Shown one piece after another: positions 32,864-41,365 of a stretch of DNA of 64,000 nucleotides. The notes beneath the pieces were generated by a model. The model searched no databases and was not told the DNA's origin. It worked only from the letters and a program-made list of their open reading frames with translations. The number at the start of each line of letters is the position of its first letter. Within the stretch, counting starts at the first letter, position 1. The stretch is from NCBI GenBank assembly GCA_965213645.1, contig CBDBZX010000008.1, forward strand, positions 62,001-126,000, written 5' to 3'. Source of the DNA: CBDBZX01 sp965213645 (lineage in GTDB: Bacteria; Deinococcota; Deinococci; Deinococcales; Trueperaceae). The translations under genes and the position numbers were made by a program.

Positions 32864-33856
32864 ATGAGACCTAATATGTTCAACTTGCTAACCCTTTTGA
32901 TCCTGTCCACACTGACGCTCTCCTTTGGACAGAGTGGAGGCGAACAAAGTGGGAGCGGGCAAAGCGGGGGCGCGACGCTCACCTTAGACGGCACTAATTT
33001 CACCTCTAACACGCTCGAGGTCAACGGCGTGGACCTGCACTACGTCATCGGCGGCGAGGGCGACCCCGTCGTACTAGTACACGGCTGGCCGCAGACCTGG
33101 CGCGAGTGGGAAGAGGTCATGCCCCAGCTCGCCGAGAACTACACCGTCATCGTGCCCGACCTGCGCGGCGCGGGTGAGTCGGAGGTTGCTGAGAGCGGCT
33201 ACGACAAGCGCACCTTAGCGGCGGATATCCACGAACTTGTGCTCGCGCTCGACCTCGCTCCTGTGCACTACGTCGGGCACGACATCGGCGGCATGGTCGG
33301 CTACGCCTTCGCCAGCGACTACCCCGAGTCCACGCGCACCTTCACCCTCGTGGACGTGCCGCTACCTGGTATCGAACCCTTCTGGACGCAGATCAGCCTG
33401 CTCGCCTGGCACTTCGGCTTCTTCCAGCAGCCCGAGTTCCCTGAGAGGCTCATCGAGGGGCAACAGGATTACTTTCTGAGGGAGTTCTTGCGCGAACAAG
33501 CTGCTCAGCCAGACGCTCTACCTGAAAGCATCTTCGAGCACACGTTAGAAGCGTACGGTGACATGGAGCGCTTCTCCGCCACCTTGGGCTACTACCGCAC
33601 CTTCCCAGAGGACACCGAGGACAACCAGGCATTCGCCGAGACACCCCTGGAGATGCCGGTGCTCGCTGTCGGCGGAGAGGCGAGTGCTGGTCCAATCATC
33701 GAAGGCTTGGCGAACGCTGTTGCGAACAACCCCCAGGTCGAGGTTGTCGCGGACGTAGGGCACTGGGTCCCCGAGGTACAGCCCGAAGCGCTGCTGGAGG
33801 TCCTTGTGTCTTTCCTTGAGGCTAATGAGAGTGAGCCTAGCAGCGCATCCCAGTAA
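32864..33856 (+). CDS. Secreted alpha/beta hydrolase, epoxide hydrolase/dehalogenase-like
   Basis: 330 residues with a Sec-type hydrophobic start (FNLLTLLILSTLTLSFGQ) and a Gly/Ser-rich linker (SGGEQSGSGQSGG). The fold begins at LEVNGVDLHYVIGGEGDP. Oxyanion motif HGWPQTW, nucleophile elbow VGHDIGGMVGY with Asp rather than Ser, and catalytic His in VGHWVPEVQPE. Asp in HDxGG is typical of epoxide hydrolases and haloalkane dehalogenases. First gene of a LysR-controlled operon. Confidence 0.85.
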   Translation: MRPNMFNLLTLLILSTLTLSFGQSGGEQSGSGQSGGATLTLDGTNFTSNTLEVNGVDLHYVIGGEGDPVVLVHGWPQTWREWEEVMPQLAENYTVIVPDLRGAGESEVAESGYDKRTLAADIHELVLALDLAPVHYVGHDIGGMVGYAFASDYPESTRTFTLVDVPLPGIEPFWTQISLLAWHFGFFQQPEFPERLIEGQQDYFLREFLREQAAQPDALPESIFEHTLEAYGDMERFSATLGYYRTFPEDTEDNQAFAETPLEMPVLAVGGEASAGPIIEGLANAVANNPQVEVVADVGHWVPEVQPEALLEVLVSFLEANESEPSSASQ

Positions 33857-33909
33857 ATCCTTGCCCCGAAGTACCTTAGCAAAGACCTCATTCAGAATAG
33901 GAGACCCTG

Positions 33910-34746
33910 ATGAAAGACTTCACCCTGTGGGCAGCGTGCGTCCGTACAAAGGGCTTTGAGGAGCGCCTCCAAGCTGCCCGAGCAGGCAACTTGAACCGGA
34001 TGACTCTCTTCCCCTTGGACGTCAAGACATTCACCGAAGGCGGGCTCAGCTACGTCGACATGCGCCATATGATCGCGGATAGTGGGGTGCGTGTGATCAC
34101 CTTAGACCCCTTGACAAAATGGACTCCGAATTGGAATCCGCCCGAAGGCACGAGCGATGTTGACTTGGCGTTCGTAGACTTTGACGAAGACACCTTCTTC
34201 CGCATGGCGGACGAGCTTCAGGTAGACACCATCAACCTCATCGAGACCTTCGGCAACCCCCTAAGCGTCGAAGAAGGCGTGGAAAACTTCGCTCGTATCT
34301 GTGACCGCGCCCGCGACTTTGGCTGGCGGGTGCACCTGGAATTCATGCCCTTCTCGAGCATCCCCGACCTGGCAACAGCGTGGGATATCGTTCAGATGGC
34401 AGGGCGCGACAACGGCGGCATCACCTTGGACACCTGGCACTACTACCGGGGCAACCCCGACCACGACCTACTTAGGTCCATCCCTGGCGAGAAGATTTTC
34501 GCCCTTCAGGTCGCTGACGCCGACAATGAGGTACATGGCGACTTGCAAAATGACCTCTTGCACTTCCGCAAAGCGCCGGGCGAGGGCGACTTCGATTTAG
34601 CGTCGGTGGTGCGTATCCTATCAGAGACGGGCGGGCTCAACTCAGTTGGGGTGGAGGTCTTCGCCGACGCCTTTGACGAGCTGAGTGCGGAGGAGGCTGG
34701 TGAGAAGGCAGGTAAGAGCCTGCGCGATATTCTTGGCACCATTTAG
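33910..34746 (+). CDS. Sugar phosphate isomerase/epimerase family protein
   Basis: 278-residue TIM barrel. Probable metal and catalytic residues in TINLIETFGNPL, HLEFMPFSSIPD, ITLDTWHYYRG and LQVADADNE, with VGVEVFADAF at the end. ATG at 33910 with AGGAG upstream. Lies in the same operon as the hydrolase and MBL genes. Substrate unknown; only distantly similar to the 2025-2864 protein. Confidence 0.8.
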   Translation: MKDFTLWAACVRTKGFEERLQAARAGNLNRMTLFPLDVKTFTEGGLSYVDMRHMIADSGVRVITLDPLTKWTPNWNPPEGTSDVDLAFVDFDEDTFFRMADELQVDTINLIETFGNPLSVEEGVENFARICDRARDFGWRVHLEFMPFSSIPDLATAWDIVQMAGRDNGGITLDTWHYYRGNPDHDLLRSIPGEKIFALQVADADNEVHGDLQNDLLHFRKAPGEGDFDLASVVRILSETGGLNSVGVEVFADAFDELSAEEAGEKAGKSLRDILGTI

Positions 34747-34771
34747 CTGAACTCAACTTTGGAGGACCTGC

Positions 34772-35474
34772 GTGGATTTTTTCTCTCCTAAAGCCCAGTA
34801 TCTCTACGACGACCTCGTGCTCCTGCCCCAAGCGGGTGCGACAACCGGCGGCAGCGGACACCCACCAAATTCGTTCGCCGTACTTTTTGAGGGCTACTCG
34901 ATCCTCTTCGACGCGCCCTATAGCTGGACACTAGGTGGCATACGTGAGCTTGCCGACAAAGGCCATCCACCTAAAGCCCTCGTCCTTTCGCACCGCAATG
35001 TTGCTGGGCAAGGTGACGCATACGGGGCGCTTAAAGAAGCTTATGCCTTACCTATCTTGCTCCACCCAGACGACGCGTCTCACCCCGAGGCGAAACAGGC
35101 GGGTGTTGACTTCAGCGACCCCATAACGAATGAGGTGCTTGAAGAGGCGGGGCTCCGAGCCTATTCACTTTCCCGGACACACTGCGGGCTCCGTGATGCT
35201 CTACTGGCCCGCGCACGGAGGCGTTCTCTTAGCAGGCGACTGCGCGGTGGGACCAGGCCCGCGTCAAAACCGGGAGCCGCTGCGCTTGGAGCGTTCACCC
35301 GGGCCGACCGAAGCGATGACTGAACGCTTAGCGGAGCAGTGGCGCGCTTTCGATGAGCCGCTCCGCACAGTCTGTCCGCTACATGGCACCATCTATCAAG
35401 ACCGTGACGACCTCACCGCAATCATGCGTCCCTTGTCCGAGGAGCCGCCGATGGACCCGACAGGGCGGCGCTAG
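34772..35474 (+). pseudogene. Metallo-beta-lactamase-fold hydrolase, frameshifted
   Basis: GTG start with GGAGG upstream. First frame: YDDLVLLPQAGATTGGSGHP, FAVLFEGYSILFDAPYSW, VLEEAGLRA. Second frame: IHFPGHTAGSVMLYW, GGVLLAGDCAVG, CPLHGTIY. One extra base near 35160 separates them. The metal-binding HxHxDH motif is not recognisable; the corresponding stretch reads VLSHRNVAGQGDA. Even repaired, the protein may have lost one metal site. The later motifs GHTAGS and AGD are intact. Confidence 0.7.
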
Positions 35475-35497
35475 GCCTTCTAAGGTTCTCCTACATC

Positions 35498-35528
35498 TTG
35501 TGCCACTAACGCGCGCGTCTCACGCAGA
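35498..35528. repeat. GC-rich palindromic repeat R6
   Basis: TTGTGCCACTAACGCGCGCG then TCTCACGCAGA; between convergent genes. Confidence 0.7.
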
Positions 35529-35535
35529 AGAGCAC

Positions 35536-36111
35536 TTAGCCGTAGCCGTTCACAACTACCTCTACCTTCCCCGTTGCCAAGGTATAGACCAGGCCGTGAA
35601 CGATGAGATCATCAGGCGTATAGGGCAGGGCTTTAATGGCGGCGACTTCCCTTTCGACCGCCTCGAAGGGGTCCTCGAAGGTCTTCAGGCGCTCCTGCAG
35701 CCGCTCCCGGAAGGGTTCTCCTAGCATTTGCTCGTAGTCTTCTAGGTCCTCTTCGGGCAGACGTTCGTGCATACGGTCGATGATGAGGTCGATGTTCTTG
35801 TGAGCCAGACAGCAACCACAGTCGGTGTGCATGAGCACTATAATCTCCGAGATACTGGCAAGGAAGATGCCTACGAGTAGCGAGCGCTCCTCCGCCATGC
35901 CTCCTAGGGTACTGATGATACGCACTGCCGAGTCGTTGCCGCCGTTTTCAGCAAACTTCGGGATGCCGATAGCAGCTAGGTTCACGCGCGGGTCCATGCA
36001 AGTGATGACCGCCGGACCAGGCGCACGGGTGGTGGGTAATGAGGTCTCACTTACCTGTTGTAGGAACCTATGGTTGCTTTCTCTTATGTGCTCAAGCCAG
36101 TTCGGTTTCAC
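35536..36111 (-). CDS. Beta-carbonic anhydrase
   Basis: 191 residues. Zinc ligands and the catalytic dyad are visible: VITCMDPRV (Cys, Asp-Arg) and MHTDCGC (His, Cys). FAENGGNDSAVRIISTL is the usual NAGG/NSxRS-like loop in altered form. C-terminal VHGLVYTLATGKVEVV. GTG start overlaps the MerR stop (GTGA), so the two form an operon. Interconverts CO2 and bicarbonate in the cytoplasm. Confidence 0.85.
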   Translation of the reverse strand: MKPNWLEHIRESNHRFLQQVSETSLPTTRAPGPAVITCMDPRVNLAAIGIPKFAENGGNDSAVRIISTLGGMAEERSLLVGIFLASISEIIVLMHTDCGCCLAHKNIDLIIDRMHERLPEEDLEDYEQMLGEPFRERLQERLKTFEDPFEAVEREVAAIKALPYTPDDLIVHGLVYTLATGKVEVVVNGYG

Positions 36112-36485
36112 GCTTCCTCCCTTTCCGGTGCTGTATCACGTAGACACAGAAGTTTGCCGCGTATCGCCTGCAAGTTGTCGTTCAGCTCAGCGATTCGCGC
36201 TTCGACAGCGGCGTGATGCCCTTCAAGCATCGCGACACGCTCCTCGAGGGAGGCGTTGCCTTGCCGCCGCAGCTCGGCGAAGTGCCGCATCTGAGATGTG
36301 GGCATCCCCGTAGCGCGAAGCCGCTGCAGGAACTCAAGCCATGCCACGTCCGTCTCGGTGTAGCAGCGGTGGCCGTTGGCACCTCGCCTCACGCCTGTGA
36401 TGAGGTCAGCACGTTCGTAGTAGCGCAGGGTGTGGATGCTCAGCCCAGTGCGCTCGGCGACCTGGCTGATGCTGAGTTCGGCCAT
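36108..36485 (-). CDS. MerR-family regulator
   Basis: 125 residues: winged HTH LSISQVAERTGLSIHTLRYY, ERADLI, RGANGHRCYTETDVAWLEFL, followed by the dimerisation coiled coil (LEERVAMLEGHHAAVEARIAEL). No Cys-rich metal site, so probably an organic-stress or small-molecule MerR. Translationally coupled to the carbonic anhydrase gene. Similar in type to the MerR gene at 59531. Confidence 0.88.
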   Translation of the reverse strand: MAELSISQVAERTGLSIHTLRYYERADLITGVRRGANGHRCYTETDVAWLEFLQRLRATGMPTSQMRHFAELRRQGNASLEERVAMLEGHHAAVEARIAELNDNLQAIRGKLLCLRDTAPEREEA

Positions 36486-36546
36486 AAGGTGAGCCTACAG
36501 GCTAGAGCGCGCTCGAGGTCAAGTGGAGAACTGATGGCTCTTACCT

Positions 36547-36999
36547 CTAACGTTTGCGCTCTTTGCCACGAGCGCTTGGACTTAGCCTAGCTCGCCTTGC
36601 GGAAGCATTGCATGGATTCCAAAAAGTACGAGCGTCACGCTCTGAATTGAGCCGCCGACTCAAACGGTATGCACACGCCGCCTCAGCACGCTTAAATAGC
36701 TCGAGGAAGGTCGCCGCCGCCAGGACGAGACGGCGCACGTCATCGTCGCGCCGAGCTTCATCCCGGTAACGGAACTGCGAGGTCCAGGCTCGGGCAAGGG
36801 CTTGTGCATCATTCGCTTCGAGCGCCTCTGCGCCTCGCCCAGTCAAGAATTTGAGGTCGAAGGATGCCTCGATCCAGGGATAGTGATTGCTCTCGAAGGC
36901 TGCCAGGGCGTTGTTCAATGCACATTGGTGACAGCGGCGACGTGCGATGGCGTCTAGGGGGCCTGTAAGGGCACGTGTAAGGTCGTCTATGAGCTTCAT
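36547..36999 (-). CDS. Hypothetical protein
   Basis: 150 residues; family not recognised. Starts MKLIDDLTRALTGPLDAIAR with GGAGG-like bases upstream, contains a CHQC pair near residue 24, a central helical stretch (VLAAATFLELFKRAEAACAY) and a very Arg-rich C-terminus. Upstream of the divergent ArsR-like gene. Confidence 0.45.
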   Translation of the reverse strand: MKLIDDLTRALTGPLDAIARRRCHQCALNNALAAFESNHYPWIEASFDLKFLTGRGAEALEANDAQALARAWTSQFRYRDEARRDDDVRRLVLAAATFLELFKRAEAACAYRLSRRLNSERDARTFWNPCNASARRARLSPSARGKERKR

Positions 37000-37095
37000 C
37001 TTGTGCCTCCTTAAAAGAGGCTACAGTGAGGAGCCGGGCGGTCGTTTCCACCGCCATCGAAGCGTCTAATAACATTTCCGCCCTAAAATGGGGAC

Positions 37096-37683
37096 ATGGA
37101 GCAAGTGATAGATCTCGCCTCAGTTGCCACGCTTATGGGTGACCCGGCGCGCGCCCGGATGCTACTGTCCTTGATGGGCAGTCGGGTTCGTCCCGCTTCG
37201 GAGCTGGCACGCCTCGCGCGCGTCTCTCCTCAAACGGCTAGTTCTCACCTCGCCAAGCTGCAGCGAGGTGGCCTGCTGGCGGTCGAACGTCATGGGCGTT
37301 ACCGTTACTACCGTCTCGCCGGACCCGACGTCGCTAACGTGGTCGAATCCTTACAGAACCTAACTGCGGTCCCCTCTGACGAACGAAGTAGCTCTTCTGA
37401 CGAACCCCTGCTCTTTGCCCGCACCTGCTACGACCACCTCGCAGGCAAGGTAGCTGTCGCCCTCGCGGATGCCCTGCTAGCCGGCAGCTTTATTAAGCTG
37501 GCGGCGGACCGCTACCACATCACCTCTACCGGGGAGCGGGCTTTCACTGAACTCGATGTTGACTTGTGTGCGCTCGATCAGCAACGCCGTTGCCGCCGTG
37601 ATCTCGAGAACTTCGACTCGGGAATGCTACGCGCGAGTTGCGCGCAACTCATGCACAGCAGCTCATCGTCAGCATACGGTTGA
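37096..37683 (+). CDS. ArsR-like winged-helix regulator with altered C-terminus
   Basis: 195 residues. N-terminal winged HTH: VATLMGDPARARMLLSLMGS, ELARLARVSPQTASSHLAKL, VERHGRYRYYRLAGPDVA. A second domain follows: ARTCYDHLAGKVAVALADAL, HITSTGERAFTEL. In relatives the protein ends with a CxDWSERRxHLAGxLGAAL block. Here, after CRRDLENFD, the frame enters palindromic repeat R7 (37629-37655) and ends in MHSSSSSAYG. The repeat therefore seems to have replaced the last 35 or so residues. Confidence 0.75.
   Translation: MEQVIDLASVATLMGDPARARMLLSLMGSRVRPASELARLARVSPQTASSHLAKLQRGGLLAVERHGRYRYYRLAGPDVANVVESLQNLTAVPSDERSSSSDEPLLFARTCYDHLAGKVAVALADALLAGSFIKLAADRYHITSTGERAFTELDVDLCALDQQRRCRRDLENFDSGMLRASCAQLMHSSSSSAYG
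37629..37655. repeat. GC-rich palindromic repeat R7, inside a coding region
   Basis: GAGTTGCGCGCAACTC perfect 16-bp palindrome (37635-37650) with family flanks; translated as the C-terminus of the ArsR-like gene. Confidence 0.75.
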
Positions 37684-37786
37684 ATGCCTGATAAGAAGGC
37701 TCACGGGTTCACCCATAGTGCTCTAATTTGGTTGGCAGTTCTTATTTAAGTATTAACTTGTTAAAGCGATGACTTTATAGTAGCGT

Positions 37787-38104
37787 GTGGAAAGTTTTAC
37801 AGCCTTAGCCGACCCGACCCGGCGGCGCATCGTGGAGATACTAGCGGAGGGCCCGCAGCCGGCAGGTGAACTTGCTGGCTCATTTGAGATGAGCCCACAG
37901 GCGGTCTCCCAGCATCTCAAGGTGTTGCGCAACGCTCAGTTGGTTCGCGTCCGGGTTGACGCTCAGAGGCGCATTTACGAACTCGACCGTGCCGGCTTGT
38001 TAGAGCTACAAGGGTGGCTCGACGGCGTTACGCGCTTCTGGGAAGGTCGTCTCGACGCGCTCGAGCGGCAGCTCTATGAGGACGATATTCCGAAGGAGGA
38101 ATGA
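37787..38104 (+). CDS. ArsR-family repressor (SdpR-like)
   Basis: 105 residues: FTALADPTRRRIVEILAEGP, GELAGSFEMSPQAVSQHLKV, VRVRVDAQRRIYELDRAGL, WEGRLDALERQL. Autorepressor-type HTH typically paired with an SRPBCC/AHSA1 gene, as here. Starts GTG at 37787; the next gene overlaps or immediately follows its stop. Confidence 0.88.
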   Translation: MESFTALADPTRRRIVEILAEGPQPAGELAGSFEMSPQAVSQHLKVLRNAQLVRVRVDAQRRIYELDRAGLLELQGWLDGVTRFWEGRLDALERQLYEDDIPKEE

Positions 38105-38106
38105 AG

Positions 38107-38556
38107 ATGAAGGAGAACGATCAAGCGGTTGCGCCCCTCGAGGTTCAGTTTGAGCGCGTCCTGCCCGGTCCAATCGAACGGGTATGGGGCTATCTGACGA
38201 ACCTGGAGCTAGTAGAGACGTGGCTGGATAAGAGCGTGACCGACAGGCGAGTCACCCACTGCGTGCCGCTTTCAGTGCTCGAGTACACCCTGAGCCCCCC
38301 TCAAGGTGAATCAGGGGAGGGTGTTCTACCCTCGCCGGAGATCGTCACCTTCGAGCTCGAGCCACACGGCGAGCAGGTCTTGTTGCGTTTAACCGTGCGT
38401 CGTCTGGTCGCCGAAACACAACCTGCAATCGTAGCCAGCTATCAAGCACGGACTAGTAGCTCAGCAACCTTGTTTGATGTTGCAGTAGTGACTCTCGATC
38501 TTGATGCGTTTTATAACACCCTCGAGAACCAAAACCTCTTCTTACGCGCCGCTTGA
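38107..38556 (+). CDS. SRPBCC/AHSA1-like protein
   Basis: About 149 residues of START-like fold: VQFERVLPGPIERVWGYLTN, LELVETWLDKS, IVTFELEPHGEQVLLRLTVR. Of two ATGs (38101 overlapping the ArsR stop, and 38107) the second has better spacing from GGAGG. ArsR-SRPBCC pairs are common; the ligand is unknown. Confidence 0.75.
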   Translation: MKENDQAVAPLEVQFERVLPGPIERVWGYLTNLELVETWLDKSVTDRRVTHCVPLSVLEYTLSPPQGESGEGVLPSPEIVTFELEPHGEQVLLRLTVRRLVAETQPAIVASYQARTSSSATLFDVAVVTLDLDAFYNTLENQNLFLRAA

Positions 38557-38665
38557 TAAGCCCTTGTAGCGGTAGATGCGCCTTTCGCAAACGTATCAAA
38601 TCGTTGTACACGTGCCGTCTCCACACCATCGGCTGATACCGCCGGGCATCTGAGAAGAGGTCTTT

Positions 38666-39334
38666 ATGCCTTTAACACCTTATGTGATCGAACAGACCAG
38701 CCGCGGCGAACGGAGTTACGACGTTAACAGCCGCCTGTTAAAAGACCGCACCATCTTTCTCGGTACGCCTATCGACGCAGAAGTCGCCAACGTTCTGGTC
38801 GCTCAGCTACTGCTACTCGACTCGCAGTCGTCCGAGCAGGCGATCAACCTTTTCATCAACTGTCCTGGCGGTGATGTATACGCTGGTCTCGCCATCTACG
38901 ACACGATGCAGTTCGTCGGCGCGCCTGTAAACACCACCTGTGTAGGGACGGCTATGTCGATGGGATCGATTATCCTCATGGCGGGCGCTCAAGGGGGGCG
39001 GGCCGCGTTGCCGCACAGCCGCGTGATGATCCACCAGGGCTCAGCAGGGTTCCCTCGGAGCAGTCTGCCCGACCTCGAAGTCCAAGCCAGCGAGTTCATG
39101 TCGGTGCGTGACATGGTCCTGAGCCTTTACGAAATCCACACGGGTCAGGAACGCGACAAGGTCTTGCAAGACATGACGCGCGACTTTTACCTGTCTGCCG
39201 AACAGGCTAAGGACTACGGGCTCATCGACCAGATTGTAGAACCGCGCAGTGCGGGACGGTTCTCTGCCGAAGAACTCACGAGCGAGAGTCGCACAGGGGG
39301 GGGCGTAAAGATACTAAGCCTCGCGCTTAGCTAA
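38666..39334 (+). CDS. clpP: ClpP, ATP-dependent Clp protease proteolytic subunit
   Basis: 222 residues. Catalytic triad visible: Ser in GTAMSMGSIILMAGAQG, His in SRVMIHQGSAGF, Asp in DMTRDFYLSAEQAKDYGLID. N-terminal VIEQTSRGERSYDVNSRLLK and INLFINCPGGDVYAGLAIYD are classical. Good GAGG upstream. Stands alone without clpX; perhaps a second ClpP paralogue (inference from the isolated position and the non-canonical GTAMSM elbow). Confidence 0.92.
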   Translation: MPLTPYVIEQTSRGERSYDVNSRLLKDRTIFLGTPIDAEVANVLVAQLLLLDSQSSEQAINLFINCPGGDVYAGLAIYDTMQFVGAPVNTTCVGTAMSMGSIILMAGAQGGRAALPHSRVMIHQGSAGFPRSSLPDLEVQASEFMSVRDMVLSLYEIHTGQERDKVLQDMTRDFYLSAEQAKDYGLIDQIVEPRSAGRFSAEELTSESRTGGGVKILSLALS

Positions 39335-39636
39335 GCTGCGGGAGTTTGTTAGTCACAGAAAACTCTTACGAACAGCGTGGTCAAGCTGAGCAGTATTGTG
39401 CAACAGACGCGCGCAACTGGCGCACAAAACGCATGTAGAGCAGCCGTTTTTGATGCTGAGTCGCCTTTAAGTTTAGCTTTGTCCGTGATACACTTACTTT
39501 ATGTCCGTTAAAAGCCTAATGTGCGACTTGACTCGACATCCTCTACTCTAGGCTCAGCTGTGGGAATGAGACGCGCAGGCTTACGCTAACTTCGTTCCTG
39601 GAGTTGTTGTCGGTGCAGATATGGGCTGAGGAGTAA
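39335..39636. other. Intergenic stretch with repeat R8
   Basis: No gene recognised. R8 lies at 39396-39427. The remainder is AT-richer than its surroundings and leads into the degraded gene that follows. Confidence 0.45.
39396..39427. repeat. GC-rich palindromic repeat R8
   Basis: TTGTGCAACAGACGCGCGC then AACTGGCGCACAA; outer TTGTGC/GCACAA pairing perfect. Confidence 0.75.
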
Positions 39637-40287
39637 CATGAACCATATGAAAAAAGAGTACACGTCTCGCTCGTAAAGAGTTTCAAGCTGTACCTTAGGG
39701 AAGTAGTGAATTGGTTCTCTGCATTCCCAACTTTAATTGAAGTAGTTCGAATGCGAAGCAGCCAAGCTTATGCAGCCGACGTTGCAGGTCGCATATTAAT
39801 TCACTCACTTTGCGAGCGAGGCAGTGACCTCGCTTACCGAGAGCTTTTTGATGGTACAAGGGGCGTACCGGTGGTTGAGAACGAGCGCCTCAAGAGGGAG
39901 GTTGCGTCTTATCAAACCGATCCCGAGTGGCATATGCTCCACACCCTTGTGGGGAACGTTGCGTAACGCGAGATATGTAGAAAGGTTGAGATAAGCGCCG
40001 ATCTTTCTAAGTGGCGTGCCTTCGCTCAAATATACGTAAGGCAGCAGAATATATTCGTTTTCGACAGTCCGAGAACAGAATTTCAGGCGCTTCACAATTT
40101 AGACGTTTTTGAAGACTTGAAGCAGAGCCAAACGAGCATTTTAATCGAGTTTTGCCGCAGCAATTGTACCCTTCTTGAAGAGCTCATCTCCATTGTAGAG
40201 CGATACGAGCCCTATGATATCGAGCAACAGGTAATTCGAGAGAAGCTGAACCGCGTTCGTGATGCACGCGCGACAGTATTTTCCTGA
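39637..40287 (+). pseudogene. Degraded unknown protein gene, AT-richer
   Basis: One frame with coding character runs from about 39637 to a TGA at 40285-40287, broken by a TAA at 39964-39966. Upstream part: VHVSLVKSFKLYLREVVNWF, SQAYAADVAGRILIHSL. Downstream part: ISADLSKWRAFAQIYV, LLEELISIVERYEP. No start codon is in frame before a GTG at 39706; an ATG at 39638 is in another frame. Family not recognised. Base composition and codon use differ from neighbours, suggesting transfer. Confidence 0.5.
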
Positions 40288-40460
40288 GCTTGTCGCCATG
40301 TTTTGTCCTACTTCTCATTTCCTTCTTGCCCTCCGCGCTCTGCTAGGTGCAACGCCGCAACCTCATCACCTATGTTGAACTTGAGGAGCACGATATCTCG
40401 GTACAGGTGCCGGTATTAAGTCGTAAAAAAGCGGACCTACTAGCTGAGATTTGCATGGAC

Positions 40461-40494
40461 TTTTGCAACAAACGCGCGCATCACACGCACAAAA
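40461..40494. repeat. GC-rich palindromic repeat R9
   Basis: TTTTGCAACAAACGCGCGCA then TCACACGCACAAAA; inside a short ORF (40347-40538) that shows no recognisable protein. Confidence 0.65.
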
Positions 40495-40559
40495 TCTATG
40501 CAAATCTCCGCCCGAACTCTGCCCCGGTACTTAGCTGAACACCAATTCCAAGCGGTGCC

Positions 40560-41270
40560 TCACTCAAGCTGAATCAGCGTCATGACGTTCCTGATCTTTT
40601 CCAGGTGCGCCGTCTCGACCTCCGGCCAGCTTTCCTCACGTTCTCCGCCTTCGCGCAGCTCCGCCGCAGCGAAGCCCGAGGGCTTTAGGTCGTCGATAAA
40701 GATGACGAGGAGCTCTTTGCGGCGGGTCAAGTCAGGGATATGAACTAGCCGTGCGTAGAAGTACTCGTCAGGGTAGCTGTAGCCTTTGTCGGCGAGGAAC
40801 TTGCGCACAAGGTAGCCGTCCGTTCCTGGTGAGCCAAGCCGCCAGAACCTCACGTCAATGCCTGCTGCTGTATCCGTATAGAAGTTAAAGCCGTCTATTT
40901 CGACTCGAAGTGGAGAGTCGGTGTAATCATAGGTGTAGTCGTTGCTCGGCAAAAAGCCTTCAAACTGCAGCCAGAAAAAGCTCTTCAAACTTCCGTCCGG
41001 ACGCTCCTCGACGAAGAAATGCTGTTCAACATCAGCGGTGCCGTAGAGCTCGAATGTTTGACCACCAATATAGTCGTAGTCTTCGTTGAACATTATGTTT
41101 ACGGCGGGGTCGGCTCGCGAGGTAAGGATACCAGCTGACACAGATCTTTCCAATCCGGAGAATTCAGGTGATGTCGTCAACCTGCCAGGGCCTGTAAAGT
41201 AGAAGTAGATAGCGGCAGCAGCCACAGTGATGAGGGCGAGTCCGGCGGCGATCAGGATAATCCTTTTCAT
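40560..41270 (-). CDS. Hypothetical membrane-anchored protein
   Basis: 236 residues from an ATG at 41270 (a GTG at 41282 adds four). One N-terminal membrane segment, MKRIILIAAGLALITVAAAA, then a soluble, acidic, Tyr/Phe-rich domain (FNEDYDYIGGQTFELYG, FWLQFEGFLPSNDYTYDY, GYSYPDEYFYARLVHIPD, ELLVIFIDDLKPSGF). No family recognised. No Shine-Dalgarno is evident. Single gene. Confidence 0.6.
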   Translation of the reverse strand: MKRIILIAAGLALITVAAAAIYFYFTGPGRLTTSPEFSGLERSVSAGILTSRADPAVNIMFNEDYDYIGGQTFELYGTADVEQHFFVEERPDGSLKSFFWLQFEGFLPSNDYTYDYTDSPLRVEIDGFNFYTDTAAGIDVRFWRLGSPGTDGYLVRKFLADKGYSYPDEYFYARLVHIPDLTRRKELLVIFIDDLKPSGFAAAELREGGEREESWPEVETAHLEKIRNVMTLIQLE

Positions 41271-41309
41271 AAGCACATTCACTATAAAGCCTTCGCCTAT
41301 TCCTCAAGG

Positions 41310-41336
41310 ACACAGTTGCGCGCGTCTCTTGCACAA
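41310..41336. repeat. GC-rich palindromic repeat R10
   Basis: ACAGTTGCGCGCGTCTCTTG then CACAA. Confidence 0.65.
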
Positions 41337-41365
41337 CGAACCCGAGCTCAGGAGCGCTGAGAGGG

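Noticed and set aside
39805..40095. Minus-strand ORF opposite the degraded gene
   Set aside because: The plus-strand frame spans a longer coding-like stretch; the antisense reading has no recognisable features.
40347..40538. 63-codon ORF containing R9
   Set aside because: Its C-terminus is the repeat itself and no ribosome-binding site or family is visible.
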